Shown here: piece by piece, positions 11,426 to 26,400 of the stretch | How the letters are laid out: each line of letters starts with the position of its first letter | Position numbering within the stretch: the first letter of the stretch is position 1 | From: Gordionus sp. m RMFG-2023 | Lineage: Eukaryota > Nematomorpha > Gordioida > Chordodea > Parachordodidae | Length of the DNA stretch: 64,000 nt | Reading direction: 5' to 3' | Assembly: GCF_954871325.1 (NCBI RefSeq) | Contig: NC_088779.1 | Coordinates: forward strand, 2,854,846 to 2,918,845 | The notes under the pieces: model-generated | Databases searched by the model: none | The model's input: only the letters and a program-made list of their open reading frames with translations | Told to the model about the DNA's origin: nothing | Program-made: the position numbers and the translations under genes

Positions 11426-14400
11426 GTAAAGGTTTAAAAAACAATTTTTTATATTTTTTATCCATTTTTTTTTAAAAATAAATATTTTCCAAGTGAATAC
11501 GCAAACCGACCTCAACCATAAACCCGCAATGGTCATCATGTGATATCTTTAGGATGGGTATGGGTAGGGGGGGGGGGTAAGCTTTAGATCCCTCATCCGA
11601 TCTATAGTGTTCCCGCCCTTATGAATCAATTTTTTTAAAATTTGACCCTAATCAAAAAACCACCATTTTTAAAAAAAAAAATTCTATCGACAGGACTGGA
11701 CGTGTCTGTGCAAAATTCTTCAACGACAAATTTGAAATATCGAATATTTCCAAAGTTTGTCCCGAGAGTTTCGGGTTTTTAAGTATGCCCCGGTTTAGTT
11801 CCGGTTTTGTATTTGATCCGGTTTCGGTCTTCGATTTGACTCGATTATACGAATTCCAGTTCCAAACTATTACTTTCGATTTATTTTTAATTATTATTCA
11901 ATTTCTTTTTTGTTCTGAAATACCGATTTATAAAAAATAAATTTGAATGAAAATACTTCTATTTTAAAAAAACAACTAAAAAGAAGAAAAGAAAATAAAA
12001 ACGAAATTCGAAGGCTCGCTTAGTAAATAATTTGTAGATCGTAAAAAAATAATAAGATATTAAAAAGTAATTATTCAGTATTTAATTTTATTATATTCCT
12101 AAATAAACGAGTAAATATTGTAATTTTTACTTCAAAATAGAGAAGAAAAAAAATAAAGAATGCAATAAATATAGAAAAGAAAGAAATAAAAAAAAGAAAG
12201 AAAACGGTATACACCTAATTTCTGTATAATATTAATAATTGACATCTCATCCTCTTATTCTTCTCACTCTTCCTTATCTTCTCCCTTTACTTTATCCAGC
12301 CCAGTTGTGGGGATTTAATAATAATAAGCGCTTATTAGGTTAAATCTTATTTGCAAATATTTTTGAAAAATATATCAATTATCGTGCCATCCTCTGTGGA
12401 ATCATAATGTATCACATGGTTTTTGTGGTCTAAAATCAAAAAAAAAAAATTAAATTGTACTCATTTTTCATACCAGTTTTTATAAATTATATTACCTACC
12501 TTTCTTTTATAAAAAGGCTTCTGCCAAATGATTCTTAAATCATATAAAATCTCGCAATTTCAGAGAGCGTAGACGTTTTAAATATTCATTAAAAATTTTG
12601 GTGACAAAAGAATGAATACCAATAGGAATTGTCATATATACTATATATTATATATATATATATATGATAATTTAATAATCGTAAATCTAACTTTGAAATT
12701 AAATATTAATTGGATTTAGCAAAGCGACCATAGTTTACGTTTATTCGCGTATTAATCACATTTAATATTAGACAATTCGGATTACGATCTTATGGTAAGT
12801 GGTTGACAGCTTACTTTAAATATATTAGAACAAATTTCTAGATATGGGGGGGGGGAATTGCCTACTTTGTGCCATTCAACTTCGAGTCTTAAGTCTATAG
12901 AATATAAGTGCGATCATAGCCAGGGATGACAACCATAACGAGGTTTAGGTTCAGATAATAACGGTTCAGACTTGGTATAATGATATCAGTTCCGCCCGAA
13001 TCTTTAAGAACAGGACTCATTTGCTTACAAATTTATTAGAATTATGTATAGAGAAAACCCCATTTTTTTAAAAAAATTTCACTGTTAGCACTAAAATTAA
13101 CTCATACATGAGGCAACTGACCCTTATCTTATTATTATTGCGAATACAAATTTAACTAATTTAATAAATTTTTAACAAAGATTATTTATTTTATATAATT
13201 ATTTTTCTTTAAAAAAAATACTATCAAGTCTTATCAATTAAAATATTTTCAAGATTATCTTCTGTTAAATTAATATTTATAAGGAAAAAGAATAAATTTT
13301 ATGATAATATTTAAAACAGTTAAGATATCATAAGGGTTCATAGACCTAAGGTTGTCGAAATTTGTAACAATTCAGCTTTAGTTTGGGTTCTGTATATTTC
13401 GGATTGGATCCCTGATTATTGCCTTATATCGCGAAACACCTATCGAGGTATTTGTTTAAGATTTTATATTCTCTCACTGCCAAAACTAAATGGAGAAAAG
13501 CAAGATGGCGCTTGCTATATATGCGCTTGCGCCACATTTATAAAAAATAAATTTTCTCCTTGCGTAATAATCGTTATACTTACCACTTAATTGTATGTAT
13601 AAGGATGACTAATAATTTTATCGTTTCTTCGATTGCTTCTTATTTTATTTAGCGCACGTAAATTTTTATAATGGTAAAATATAATGATAAAAAAAAGGAA
13701 TTTTTTACGTTATTTTTTTTTGTTGTTGATCCAATTTTTAAATTTCCTGAATGATTGCTTAGGGGGCTCCGAAAAATGAAACATGAATCTGTTAAAATTT
13801 CCCCTTTTGATTACGCGAAGCGAATTCTTATCATTATAATTTTGTGGCGAAAAAAGATACATGATACTACTTTACCCTTTTTTTTTCCTAAAAGAAAGAA
13901 AGAGCAGACTTAAGAAAATATTTTTCTGAAAACGTTCAAAAGGTTTGGCTCTGTTTTATTTTTTGATGCCTTTCGTTTAGAACTCTCGTCCCTATTTCCT
14001 GAAAATTTTAAGGGATTCTAATTATTAGAATACTGGTTCTTAGGATTTTATTTTTCGAAACTGATTAAATCCAATGTGATCTTTGAATTATAGCTACGAA
14101 TTCTTTTTAAAAAAAATTGCACGATATTCCGTCCTCTACCGCCCTTAAAAATCCATAAACTTTTTTTTGAATAAGTAACGCATGGGTGATACTTTTATTG
14201 TATCTGTGAATTCCCGGGAACGATTAGCTCTCACCTTTCTAGTTACCTAGAATTAGTGTTGTAAAACGGCTCGATTTGAGCCGATTTTTTAAAAAAGACC
14301 GCTAACTCAATATTTTATATGCAAAAATATTACGCAAACATGAAGATTTTGCTCATAGGTGGTATAAAGGTTCGTACATCTTATTAGCGAATTTAAAATA

Positions 14401-17400
14401 TTTTTATAGCCAAAATATTGAGTTAGCCATTAAAAATAGGCGCGTGCTCAATGTATAATAGTTGTATAGTATGCGCACGCGCAAAAGCACGTTTTTCACT
14501 TAAGATTTCCTCGATAATAAAAAATGTGATACGATCGAAATAACCAATGCTTTTAATCTATAATATTTACATTTAAATAAAAATAATCATTTTCGACGAG
14601 CATCTGTGACTTAATCGGATGAGGGCGTGTACCTCAATCCGGTAGTTCTGGGTTCGAATCCAGCAAAGAACCATGTTTTTTTCTGAATCCAACTAGGTAA
14701 TCGGGGGGGGGGGGGAGGTGATATATAGTCGATCAAAATTAACCACGTGATTCCATTTATTTATATAATTAAAATATAGGCTTGGTCTGGCCCTGCCGTG
14801 TTTTTAATAAATCTTTCTAAAAACCAGGTTTTTGGATGCGGATCAGCTGGTCTCTGAGAAGTATCTGTTTGTAAAATAAAATAAAAAAATTGGTGGAGGC
14901 AAATAGAATTTGCGTGCGTTTTCTTCTTTTTTTTTTAAAAAAATATTTTTCCAATTAAATATAAACAACGTGGTTGATAAAATATTATATTATATTTTTT
15001 AAAGCCTTAATCTATAAGGCAAACAAAATTACATATAATTTTTAAAAATGAAAATTTTTTATCAATTAGGTTCGAAGTTGGTATATTTTATTTATTGTTT
15101 AAAAAGTATGCGTAATTTTTGTTCGCGGCATTTTAGACGTGTTTATCTTCGTCTCATGAAACATCCCCCCTCTTTTTCGAATCGGATACTTAATATTCGA
15201 TTCATTTTAAGCGAATATGTGGCGTGATCGATTTTCGAATTATTCGGAAGGAATAATATTCAAACTATTTGATTCGATTTTCGAATTAGTCGAATACTAA
15301 ATAAAATTCAGCGTGAAAATTTGATTTTTTGTAAACAAAACAAAATTTCTAAAAAGGTAAATATTTGCCCTACCTAATAATAATATAATATTAATAATTT
15401 GTTTTGAAAATGGTTGCCTTACATTTAGGTTAGGGTTCAGTTTTAACCGGTCCCTGAATAATTTAAAAAATGGTTATTCAGCCAGGTTCATAGTATTTTT
15501 ATCCCGGCCCGAAAAATAGTTTACACAGGTTACCGAGCCTGTAGCCTCGTCCGTCCATGCAGATCTTAGGTGCCCAAAACAGTTGGAAGTTTTGAGCAAA
15601 AAATCTTTGAAGACCACATAATGGATGATTTTTTTTAACATTTAAAGTGGCGAACCGTCCTTCTAAAAAAATAGGATTTGGGTTCAGTGAAAAATCTCTG
15701 AACCAGGTTCATAGAATACCCAGGCTGAACCGAATATTTAGAAACCAAATACTTTAAATCGCCATTATTAACTATAAAAATTGAAAATAAATATAATATG
15801 TTTAAAAATAAATTCGGGCCTGGCCTGAAAATATAAAACACGGGCAGTTATTTTAGAAATAATTCTAACCACATCCAATTTCCTTAATTTGTTTGTTCCT
15901 CGAGGAAAATGAGAGGAAAACAAAACGCTCTAGGTAGAATAGGGAATTTTTTTGTTTTTCCTTTCTATCGGAAATGAAGATTTATAATTTTAAAAAATAA
16001 ACAATATGGTAGACAAAATTTAATATTTATTTTGCCGATAATTATATTTCGGATTAACTAAAAGGAAATTTTTTTTGAAAAATCGGTATCCGCTAAGTTC
16101 CAGTTCAGTTAGAGCGAAAAAAAACAATGCTTAGCGCATAACTCATATAATCATATTTGTAAAATATAAGAGAAAAAATGTCATCAAGCTGCTTCCTAGC
16201 ATTGTTTTTTTTAGAATTCTTGATAGAATGCGTATTATAAATAAACCATTACCCATCACACTGTAAAAATCACTCCATCATTTTGAAAAAAAATTTTAGC
16301 CAAAATGGAGTGCTCTAGCTACTTTTTCAAATAGAATGGCTATATTTCAGATATCAAAAATTAAGACACAAATAATTTGTCTCAAAATTTTTCTCGAAAA
16401 ACAAAATTTTTTCTTCTTTTTTATAAGAAATATTTGTTTTTTTTTTAAAAAAAAAATTGCCATCGTAAAAGAGGCCAAAATGTGAAAAATAAGAAATTGG
16501 TTATATTTTTTTTTTCATCCTCATTTTTATGTACTGTGGTATGGTAATGGCTATGGTATGTGGTATTATTTTATTAGTCATTAATATTATTATACACTGA
16601 TCAATGGACATATAATAATACCTAGACTAACGATACATTCATTAAAAGTGTACATCGATGAAAAACAGCTGGGGACGTTATTTTGATCACCCATATCATT
16701 ATTAAAAAAAATCTTAAACGAGAGGACCGATATATTCCTGGGTCTGACGCAAACTTTATTAAAGAATTGCCCGATCATCGAGGAGATAATAAGGAAGCGA
16801 GTTATCAATTTAATAATAGTTTTAACATGAGAATATGGGGTACCAAAATGGCGGATCCAGCCGATTCGCATTTCAACGACGCTTCCAAATGCATTATTAT
16901 GAATGCATCGTCGGTCTAGTTATTATTATATGTCATTGATACTGATACACTACTATACCAATATTATTATAATTAAAATTTGTACTATTCGAAAGTATAA
17001 TCTGATTCATTATGATGTTTATGAGGAATATAGATTACAATTTGTTTTTATCAGGGATGTGAACTCGAACCCGGATTCAAGAATTTTAAATTTCATTAGA
17101 TGGAAATTTTGATAACAGGAACTTAATTGAAACCGATTTCCTAAGAGGGGTCAGAGCTTGTTCCAGGTCCATTTTACCCCGGGTTTAATGAGTTGTCCTA
17201 AAGATCGGTCTCTGTTTGTTCTGTGGTTTCAAAATTCCCAACCAAACAATTTTAAATTTCCCGAATCCAGGTTGGGGTTCACCCCTGGTTTTTAAGAACC
17301 CATTTTAAAATTTTAACAAAAAAAATATACCACTAATTGGAACAAACGTGAATCAGCTAGAAATTCTAATAAAATTTTAGGAAATGGTACTTAATTTTAA

Positions 17401-20400
17401 CTCCTAAAAATAATTTATATTTTTTTTTCTCGCCATAAATAAGGGTTTAAGAATTAATGTTAATCTATTTCCTTGCGTACATACTATAAGTATACAATCA
17501 TAGAGTTTTTAACAAAATTATATATAAAGTAGAATCAATTATAATTAGATTTTCTTACCGAATTTATAAATAGGATTTATGAAGTTACCAGAGCAAATTT
17601 AAAAACATTAAATTTATCTTTCGCAAAAAAGCAGACGATTCTCTAAAAAAAAATATATTTATTTATAAATATTAAATTTATCAACTCAATATTTTAGAAT
17701 CAACACCGTGGTTCAATATTTTACCAGTCTACGATTCAAACAACTCGACCTTATCGTACATTAAACCATACGCCGCACACCTTAAAGAGATGAAAAGTAT
17801 GCATCCATCTTGAAATTAGTTGAATATAATCTTACTTTAAATCCACAAAATTATACAAAACCTAAATTACATTTTAAGAATGCTGAATATAAATTCTCCT
17901 AACGCTCTGGGCAAAAATATCAAATTATTTCAAAAAAAAATTAAGATAATTCTAATTATCCCATATAGCCTATAGCATATCATACCTTGTTTCGGCCTAT
18001 GCCCTCTCATAATGAATAGAGATATAACTCCCTATGCTAAATCAGTCTTTAGGCCGAAATCTATAGCCATAGACGGTAATAACCTTAGCCTACATCAGAT
18101 CCTGGGGCCTAGTTTCGGTAAAATTCAACTGCCCTAACTTATCAGCTTGATTTTAACGACTGGGCACCGACTAGTTATTTTAAAATGGCGGCCCACTCAT
18201 TTTGGAGGAAATTTAATTTGTAAAAATTTATCTCGACTTGAGACTTGAATACCAAAATTCAAAGTTCATTACTTGAGTCATAACTTTAAATCCTCAGAAT
18301 GAATCTGGTCATTTAACCCTGCCCGTTAATCACCGATTTTCCGACTGGTGGTAGCCATCTCATATAGTATAGACCGAACCTTCGCACAAATCTGCTCTTT
18401 AGTATAGTGCGATGTGTGAAGGAATTCGCGTCCAATGTCTTTCTGCTAGGGGTATTTTTATCCAGTACCTTTCTGCCCTGATTATTAACTTTTTTTGATA
18501 TCGACCACAAAATGGATAAAAATGCACATCAATTTATTCTTTATAATAAATTGAAATAATATTACAATTAAAAGAATCGGATTGCAAATCAGTAAATCTT
18601 TCATCGACATTGGAGGAACCGCTGAACGCTACCGAATGCTGCGATGACGAAGACGACGTTTTTATGTGCGATGAAGTACCGCTCATAGATTTCAGTAAAT
18701 ATATTTACCTTTTTTTTTTATCTATCACAAAGAATGATTTTTATGAAACTAATCTCGCCAAATCTTTTACAGATAGAAAGGACCATTTTAATTAAAAAAT
18801 TGAATAGCTACTCAAATATCCCTTCACAAAAAGTTTGAAATTATAAAATAAACAAATTTTTTTTTTTCCTATTTTGTATCCCGTTTTTTTTATTTATTTC
18901 CTGAGTGATTATTGCACTTCTCAAGGCGCCATCCAATAAATATCGTTTGGATATGATTTAAAGATGATTTGTGATATGTTTTAATATTTATTTATAATTT
19001 ATCGCGTCTAATTAAAAATTTATTTATTTCGATATATACATAGATTTAAAATATAAATAAACTATATATATTAATTATAAGATTCTTGATGTGGGATAAT
19101 TGACGTTTATAATTGGGTTTTTCAAAATACACAATATTAAAAAAAAAATTTTTCGCTACAGATGCATCATCCAAAATTTTATTGCCAAAAATTAAGAGCA
19201 AATCCTTTTCCGAGATTCCTACGATCCATACTTCTAAATCACCAAAGGTCATATCACCACGTATCGACAAATGTCTCACCACTTTTCCTCCCCTCAAAAA
19301 ATCGAAATCTGAAAATATTTTTTTGTCACCACAGGTTTTTATTACCCTTTCCTTTAAATACAAATTTTACTTGTACACATTTTTAAAATGAAGAGATTTT
19401 CTCAAAGTTTAGGTTGAAATTTAGCGGAGAAAGAAATTGGGAAGGATTTTATCGGATAGAAATTATTTTTATATAATAAAGGTGTTAGATTCTTTTAGAA
19501 AGAATCATCGTAAAAATTATAATGAAAAAGTGACGATTAGATTTGAAATTATAATGCGCTTTATTTATCTCTAGGATTAGTGATGCGGTTCCCTTATTTT
19601 AATAATTAACACACAATCTTACATTGTTTTTCGAATATATATATATTATTTTTTTTATCGCAGACCAAAGAGCATCTTCATAAATGGCCTTATCAATTAG
19701 ATATCAAGCACGATGACCCACTAGGCCCGATAAAGCCAGTTCCATTCTACCCTGATCTTGCCAATCCTTCTACATTAACCAAACCTCCTGGAGTGGAAAT
19801 TGGCCAATTTCCCGATATCGATAACCTCTTAATAAAGCAACGTATCAGGAGACCCATGAACGCATTCATGATATTCAGCAAAAGGCACAGACCTCTAGTC
19901 CATCAAAGGCATCCCAACAAGGATAACAGAGCCGTTTCTAAGATACTCGGGGAATGGTGGTACGTATTAGAACCTGGGCAAAAAAAATTGTATCACGATT
20001 TGGCTTCACAAGTAATAAATATTAGAGAAAATGGATACCGGATTTACTATCAATTTTTTTTAGTGGCACTGATAACTCTCAGTGTCCACGCGCGCTAAAT
20101 ATTTATTAAAATTATTTGATTTAGACTACGTCTAAGTATATCTTTTTAACATGGGATAGAAGGTTAAATTGTTTCGTTCTAAAAAAAAATATAGTAGGAA
20201 CCGGGCCCCATTTTAAAATTTCCACGAATCGCGAGCTAATAATCTAATGTTGTGTAATTCATTTTCGAGGGAGGATTTATTTATTGAATCTTAACGGAAA
20301 TGAAGGTTAAAGAGGCCCATTACAAGACCTACCCTGATTGGAAATGGTGCAATAAGGAACGTAAGAAGTCCTCCAATTCCAATACCAACCAGTCAGAAAT

Positions 20401-23400
20401 TTCGCAAGACAACCACGCGATACCCGTTACGCGTGACAATGACAATACCTTAAAAAGTAAACCGCCTTTAAAAATGATCTTGTTTGGCTTACGACAGGAA
20501 AAAAAAATATTAGATGTTTTATGTGAATGCTTTGGGATAAAATTTGAATTTTGATGAATATCATATAATTATGTTTTTTTTACTTGAGTAATCTTTCCAT
20601 ATTTTGACCAATTCCTTCTACATGCCACAAAATAATATTATTTTTTATTTAGAAAATGATATCACGATGCCACATGTCGATCCTAAGGATGTTCGTATTG
20701 ATTTGAAATGCTGCGAAGAGGTGATTGACAGTGATCCCGAAATTGTGACAGAATCCAATAATAACGATATAATCTCTAAATCATTTCCCAAGAGCACTTT
20801 TAAGTAAAATATGTCTTTTAATTTTTAAAAAAAGGATAAAATAAGCATAGAATTTTTATGCCTTAATCTCATTTCATTTATGTAATTTTAAAGTCCCATC
20901 AATACCTCAACTTCGGCTCAAAATTTGGCTGACAAAACTCAGTCCAAACTTGCCAACAACCTTTCTTCAAACTTAGTCAATATTTTACCGAAATCGGATG
21001 AAAGGAATGTCTTCACCCACCATCATAATTCTAAAAACCAAAATGGCTGCAATAAATTGATTAACCAAAACATTGCTTCATCTACCCAAAATCAAAATTT
21101 TTTCGATCAAATATGTAAGTCACAAATTGAACATGTTGGTCAGACGAAAGAATTCGAATCCGCTAATGTAGTCGTTGAGAACGGCATCGTTCCTTCTCTC
21201 AAGCTCATACCATCTAGTCGGGACTTAGCAAACCCAATTTCGGGCCACGGTAATAATAATACGAATACGAAGAATGTTTGCAATATTGGCAATACTAGCT
21301 CTTACAACACCTTAACCTTCCCTATCCTAGTGCTGAAAAATGGTTCCAACACTCATTCTGGCCCCTCGGAACTTATCAACAAAGCTTCTTCCAAATTAGC
21401 ACTCTTAGTAGCCGCTCATCAAAACAATATGTTAAAACCCGGTGTTAGTAACACAGTTAATTCTCAAAATATTTTGAACGGTTGCAACTACTTGAATAAA
21501 CAAATATCCGATCCGCTGGACGAAAATAACACCAATTTCTCCAAAATTGTATTCCTGACAAACGTGCCATCGACTCACGATAATTACAATATCAACAATT
21601 TGCCCGCCATAAATCAGAGTTTTAAGAATCATCATTTTTTTGGAGACCTAAAGAAAATATCATCATCCGCTCCTACAACTAAGGCCATTACTCTTTCATC
21701 ACCCGCTTTTTCATTCCACGCTTCCTCCGCCCCTGTAAACGTTAAATTAGATTTTGGCGCCTATTCAACTAATCCTGAAAATTTATACGGCAGTAATCTT
21801 GTTAACTATAGCGTCACGCCTATTAACTATCTCTCAAGCAACACCGTTTCATTGATGAAAGATAACAGAGATTTGTGTAACAAAGACACCCTGGCAAGGG
21901 CCCTTCGTAATTACAACGATATAGGCGCTTCGCTATTGAATAGCCGCATGTTGTCGAACAATAAAACGTTGGCGACCCCGACAATCCAGACAAACAAAAA
22001 AAACGTTCCATATCTATATCCGGATTTTAATGCCTTATCTTTCAGCTTTCCTCTCGGAATCAACAACCTCGCTTGCAGAGATATGTTGGCCAGTAAAACT
22101 TACAGTTCCGCCGATCAGTCTATAGATGCGAGTGGAAATTTAGGTAGCGGTTCTGATAACCAGCATCACCCTTTATTCTACTCAAATTGGCACGATTACC
22201 AAAATGTAAAAAACGGCGCCTTGAACCAAAATGTGAGGCAACAAACGGGGTTCAAAGCTGATTATTCTAGCGACTGCAGTAATTTAGTCAATTATATTCC
22301 TAAAAGTCGCCCATCAGCGCACGATAAAACTCAATTTGGATTGATTAAATCGTTGCTACCCCAGACTCACGACTTGAACCACATCAGGACCAGTTTGAGG
22401 TCGAAAAACGTCTTGACCTTCAACGAGGGTAGTGCGATCCCCCACCCGGCCCCAATCATGGCGTCAAATTTCTTGGGGCTAAATATGCCACGCCAGGACA
22501 AAGAATACTCCTTGTTGAATAAAGCGAGCGCATGTGATTACGTCAATTGTGTTTTGAGCTCCCCAGCTAGCCACGTCAGTAATTTTAACTTGCCATCAAA
22601 TTCCTCCAATGAACCAAATAAACACTCATTGCCAAACCTGGGTTATATACCGAATACCCCCATAACGAATCCAATCGTATACTATCCATTAAACGCTTTG
22701 CCTAACACCGCGAGTATATTATTTTTTGAAATAATAGTTTTTAGAGTTGAGACCTCAGATAATAGCTATTCGAATCAATTGTTTATTTTGATGCCATTGA
22801 ATTAAGCATTTATATCGCCACTTATCGCGCATGCGTTTTTAAAATAATGAGGAAAAATGATCGACAATTTATGTAGATTTCGAGGAATTTTGCATAATTA
22901 GGGGCACAACAAAAAGGATTTTTACTAAATATTCTATTTTTATAAATTTCATTTAGGTCGCAATTCATCTTCTTACTTTAACCCACATATGTTCAAACCT
23001 TTGAAGTAATAAAAAAAAATATCTTATCTTACCGTTAATCCAATTAATATATTAAGTAACGAAAGAAAAGAAAGAAATAAATAAATAAAAAAGAAAGAAA
23101 GAAAGATATTTAAAAAAATGAGAGAGATTGATATAATGCCAATTACATTATAATTTTTCATGGAACACAGATTCTTGCCTATAAGCACTGATTATGCAAA
23201 CTCGTTTATCGCAACCTTGAACCACCAATCTCCCTGTCCGAAGCCACCAGATACTTGCCCTAATGTCATTAATCAAAGTTTATTTTATTAATCATTTGCT
23301 ACTACGAATTATGAGTTACATGTGACGTGAAAGATCGTATATACTTATAGATATAGTATCCGTTACTATGCCATTTTAGGGGAAAATTGGTTTTATATTC

Positions 23401-26400
23401 GAAAGAAAGAAAAATTTCTATTAAAAATTTATTAAATAAATCCTAAAATGTGTTATTAATATTGTCCGAATTATATATGTTTTAAAATACTAACCCATAC
23501 GATTTCTAAAGATTGTGTTTTATAAAAGGTACCCCGATCTCCGATTCGTTTCCCCCCATAGGGATCCCTCTCCTTACTTCTCTGCCCGTCACGACAGTGA
23601 TACCTTCTTCCAAGGACGACCCGGAACCAAAAAGCTTCACAATTTTCAATCCACCCTTGAATTCCAGTATGATCGTTTCGAGTCATATCTCGTCCTCATC
23701 TTATGGCACGTGAGACCCCTTCTTTTCATTCATATACCTCAGCCGTAGATTGGGAATGGCTATAGTCGCTTTGTATTAAGTTATGGCTTATAAAGAAAAA
23801 TGACTACGGCTATTAGCTTTAGTCATAAAAATGGCTGATTGTCAATTCAAATCACTAGGACTACAATGATAAGGCTTATATTCCAGCTTTTAGATTTTAT
23901 CGGGTTCTGATTTCGGTTCTAACCTTTGTTTGAAAAAAATCAACTTTTCACGAATGTTCTTATTTAAATTGGCGGATTTCCTAAATTGACTAATTCGTAT
24001 CCTCCATGGGACGCGAGCTGATCAAGAGTTCAGTTAATAACAGTGGAAATGTCTTTTTTTGCAAGTTTCTTCTCTAAATATATCTTTTGACGAAAGCAAA
24101 TTTTTTTTAAAAAAAGCTTAAATAAATGAAAAAAAGGAATTTTAAATAACTAAAATGGTAAATTAAAATTAAAATCCAAAAGAAAATAAATACAACTTCT
24201 TCTTAAACGCACCTCTGAGAGAGACAAACGGGCGAAGAGACGGAAATACCTTGGCTTCCTCTAAATATACGACGAGTGTTGTTAAAGTCTTAGTTAAGCT
24301 TTTGGCATAAAAAATTGAATTAAAACTCTAAGTTGAGCTTCGTCTTAAAATGATTGCGATGAACTCTTTACAGAACGCGGTAGTTGTATCAACTGACCTT
24401 TTTTTTAGAATTTGTATCTGTATCTGCTTCGATACATTTAAAAAAATATGGTTATTAATACAAGTATCCCTTATTATTTAATGTTAATTAATTAACGATT
24501 AAAGTGTACTTGATCAAGTGAATTTTGAAGAGAGACTAGCTGCACTTCCCGAATTCATTCCGCAAATGCAAGAAAAACCCGCGGAGTTATTGCCAGCCAG
24601 TCCAGCACTTCTTTTAGGGAGTTATCGTAAAAAGCGGAAGCTTTCAAGTATTTCTACCATATCTTCTTATATGGCTAATAGTAAGAAAAAGAAAAAGAAA
24701 GAAAGAGAAAATGGAAGAAATAATAAATAAAAGAAAAGAAATTTTTTATTTATAACTGAATTTTCTTAAATATTAATTTTTTTTAGTGTCGCTTCATCAA
24801 GAAATCTTGGAGTATTGCAGTTTGGCCACCCCTACCAAGCTTGTTCAATCTCCTTTCACCCAGCCTATTCCCACGTGCGATCATTCCATCGAAATCAAGA
24901 ACAACGACAGATTATTTGTAAACGATTATCCTCGGTTCTCCTCTTATAATTTGAGCAAAAATAAGGTGACTACAACCCCTAAAAATCGTAACGTCCCAGT
25001 CCATGGTAATTACTCGATGACCGATCAAAAGCTAGAGTCTCCGGGTTTAAATTCTAGCAGCGAAAGTACCGATACACTGTTTTTCGGCAACAATTTTTGC
25101 TTGGATCTTTTGGCCAACGCCGCTATCATCTCTAGCCACCACAGCTGCAAAAGTAAATCAGGAATTGCATTTTTCGAAGTTTGCCACCCACACTAAAAAG
25201 AGTTCTGGTGCCGGTTCTAAAAACATTTCCCCATTAAAAAAATTTATTTATTCCGCGCAGAGTTACTTACAATATGTATCTAAATACATTCGAAAAATAT
25301 CGTTTAATAACTCTGGTTTCATGTCCTAAAAAATTTTTCCAAAAAACTCTTTTAGTTACGTCTTAGATTTGATGGGGTTTTGGTTTCTATTCCTAAACTG
25401 TTAAAAATTCCCCAAAAAATTAAAACATTAAATAATTTTATTATGGATTTACTTGGTCACACACTGTGTACTTTTGCAAATACAAAGTGTACTGTTCCTA
25501 TGCATTATGTAAAGATTACAGCTACATATTTACGTATATAGTGTTGTTAGAACAGGTGATTTCGATCCTTCAATAAAAAAAATTAAGGTTTTCCGGTTTC
25601 TTCAAATTTTAAGAAAAGGTTTCGCTTCCAAACTGGGAAAAGAAGATGTTTAGATTACATTATACTTTGTTAGCTATAATTAACTTCCTTTTAATAATCA
25701 TTTTTTAAATGAAGGTAGTGTGCCTATGTGTCTAATTACCACTATCTCCAGCCAAGGTATGTGTACTACTCCCGTGACATCCAGTTTGCTTAATCCTCCT
25801 AATAGTAGTTCTATCAGACAGACCCTGGACAAGAGGAGGATCCTAGTTATGCAATTGTTCAGCGAACACAGCCTCTTCCCTTCCAGCAAAGCTGTCAACG
25901 AATTCCAAGCTCTTCACAAGGACATATTTCCAAACAAAATGTGCCTGACTCTGAAGATTAGAGAGGTTTTGGAGTGCTCTTAATATTATAATTTTTATGA
26001 TGGTTAGGTCCTGGAATAGTCAAAAAATCATAATAAAAAAAAATTGGGAATTTTGTTTTTTTTTGCTTTTAAAATAAACTTTTGATTTATTATTATGTTT
26101 TTAAAAAATGAGAATGACATGTTTTCTATTCTAGATATATTTTAGTCTATTATCATCCATCACATGCTCCATTTATATTATCAATGTTATTAATATATAT
26201 TGTATTCCATATCGAATTAGCCGAAGATTCAATCCTATCTTCTTCGATTTTTTTTTATATAAATTTGTATGATAGTAGTATACAAGTTAGCGTTAATGTG
26301 TTTTTTCCGGCAATATGTTATTTTTACAACTTTTAAATCATTTTCTGAGCTCGATTTAATAAATTTGTAAATGGATTTTACCAGATTTATTTATTCTATC

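Noticed and set aside
12250-12301. Treating the intronic duplicate as a real extra cic exon
   Set aside because: No acceptor close upstream and no proper donor at its end, although the local frame is open.
16590-16919. Short open frames on both strands
   Set aside because: Entirely inside MITE family A; similar frames appear in its other copies because the DNA is shared.
20020-20098. Continuation of the HMG exon frame past 20,011
   Set aside because: A donor at 20,012 and the family sequence (VKEAHYK in the next exon) show this tail is intronic.
24681-24727. Lys-rich end of the open frame after cic exon 10
   Set aside because: It follows a strong GTAAGA donor and reads through an A-rich intron start.
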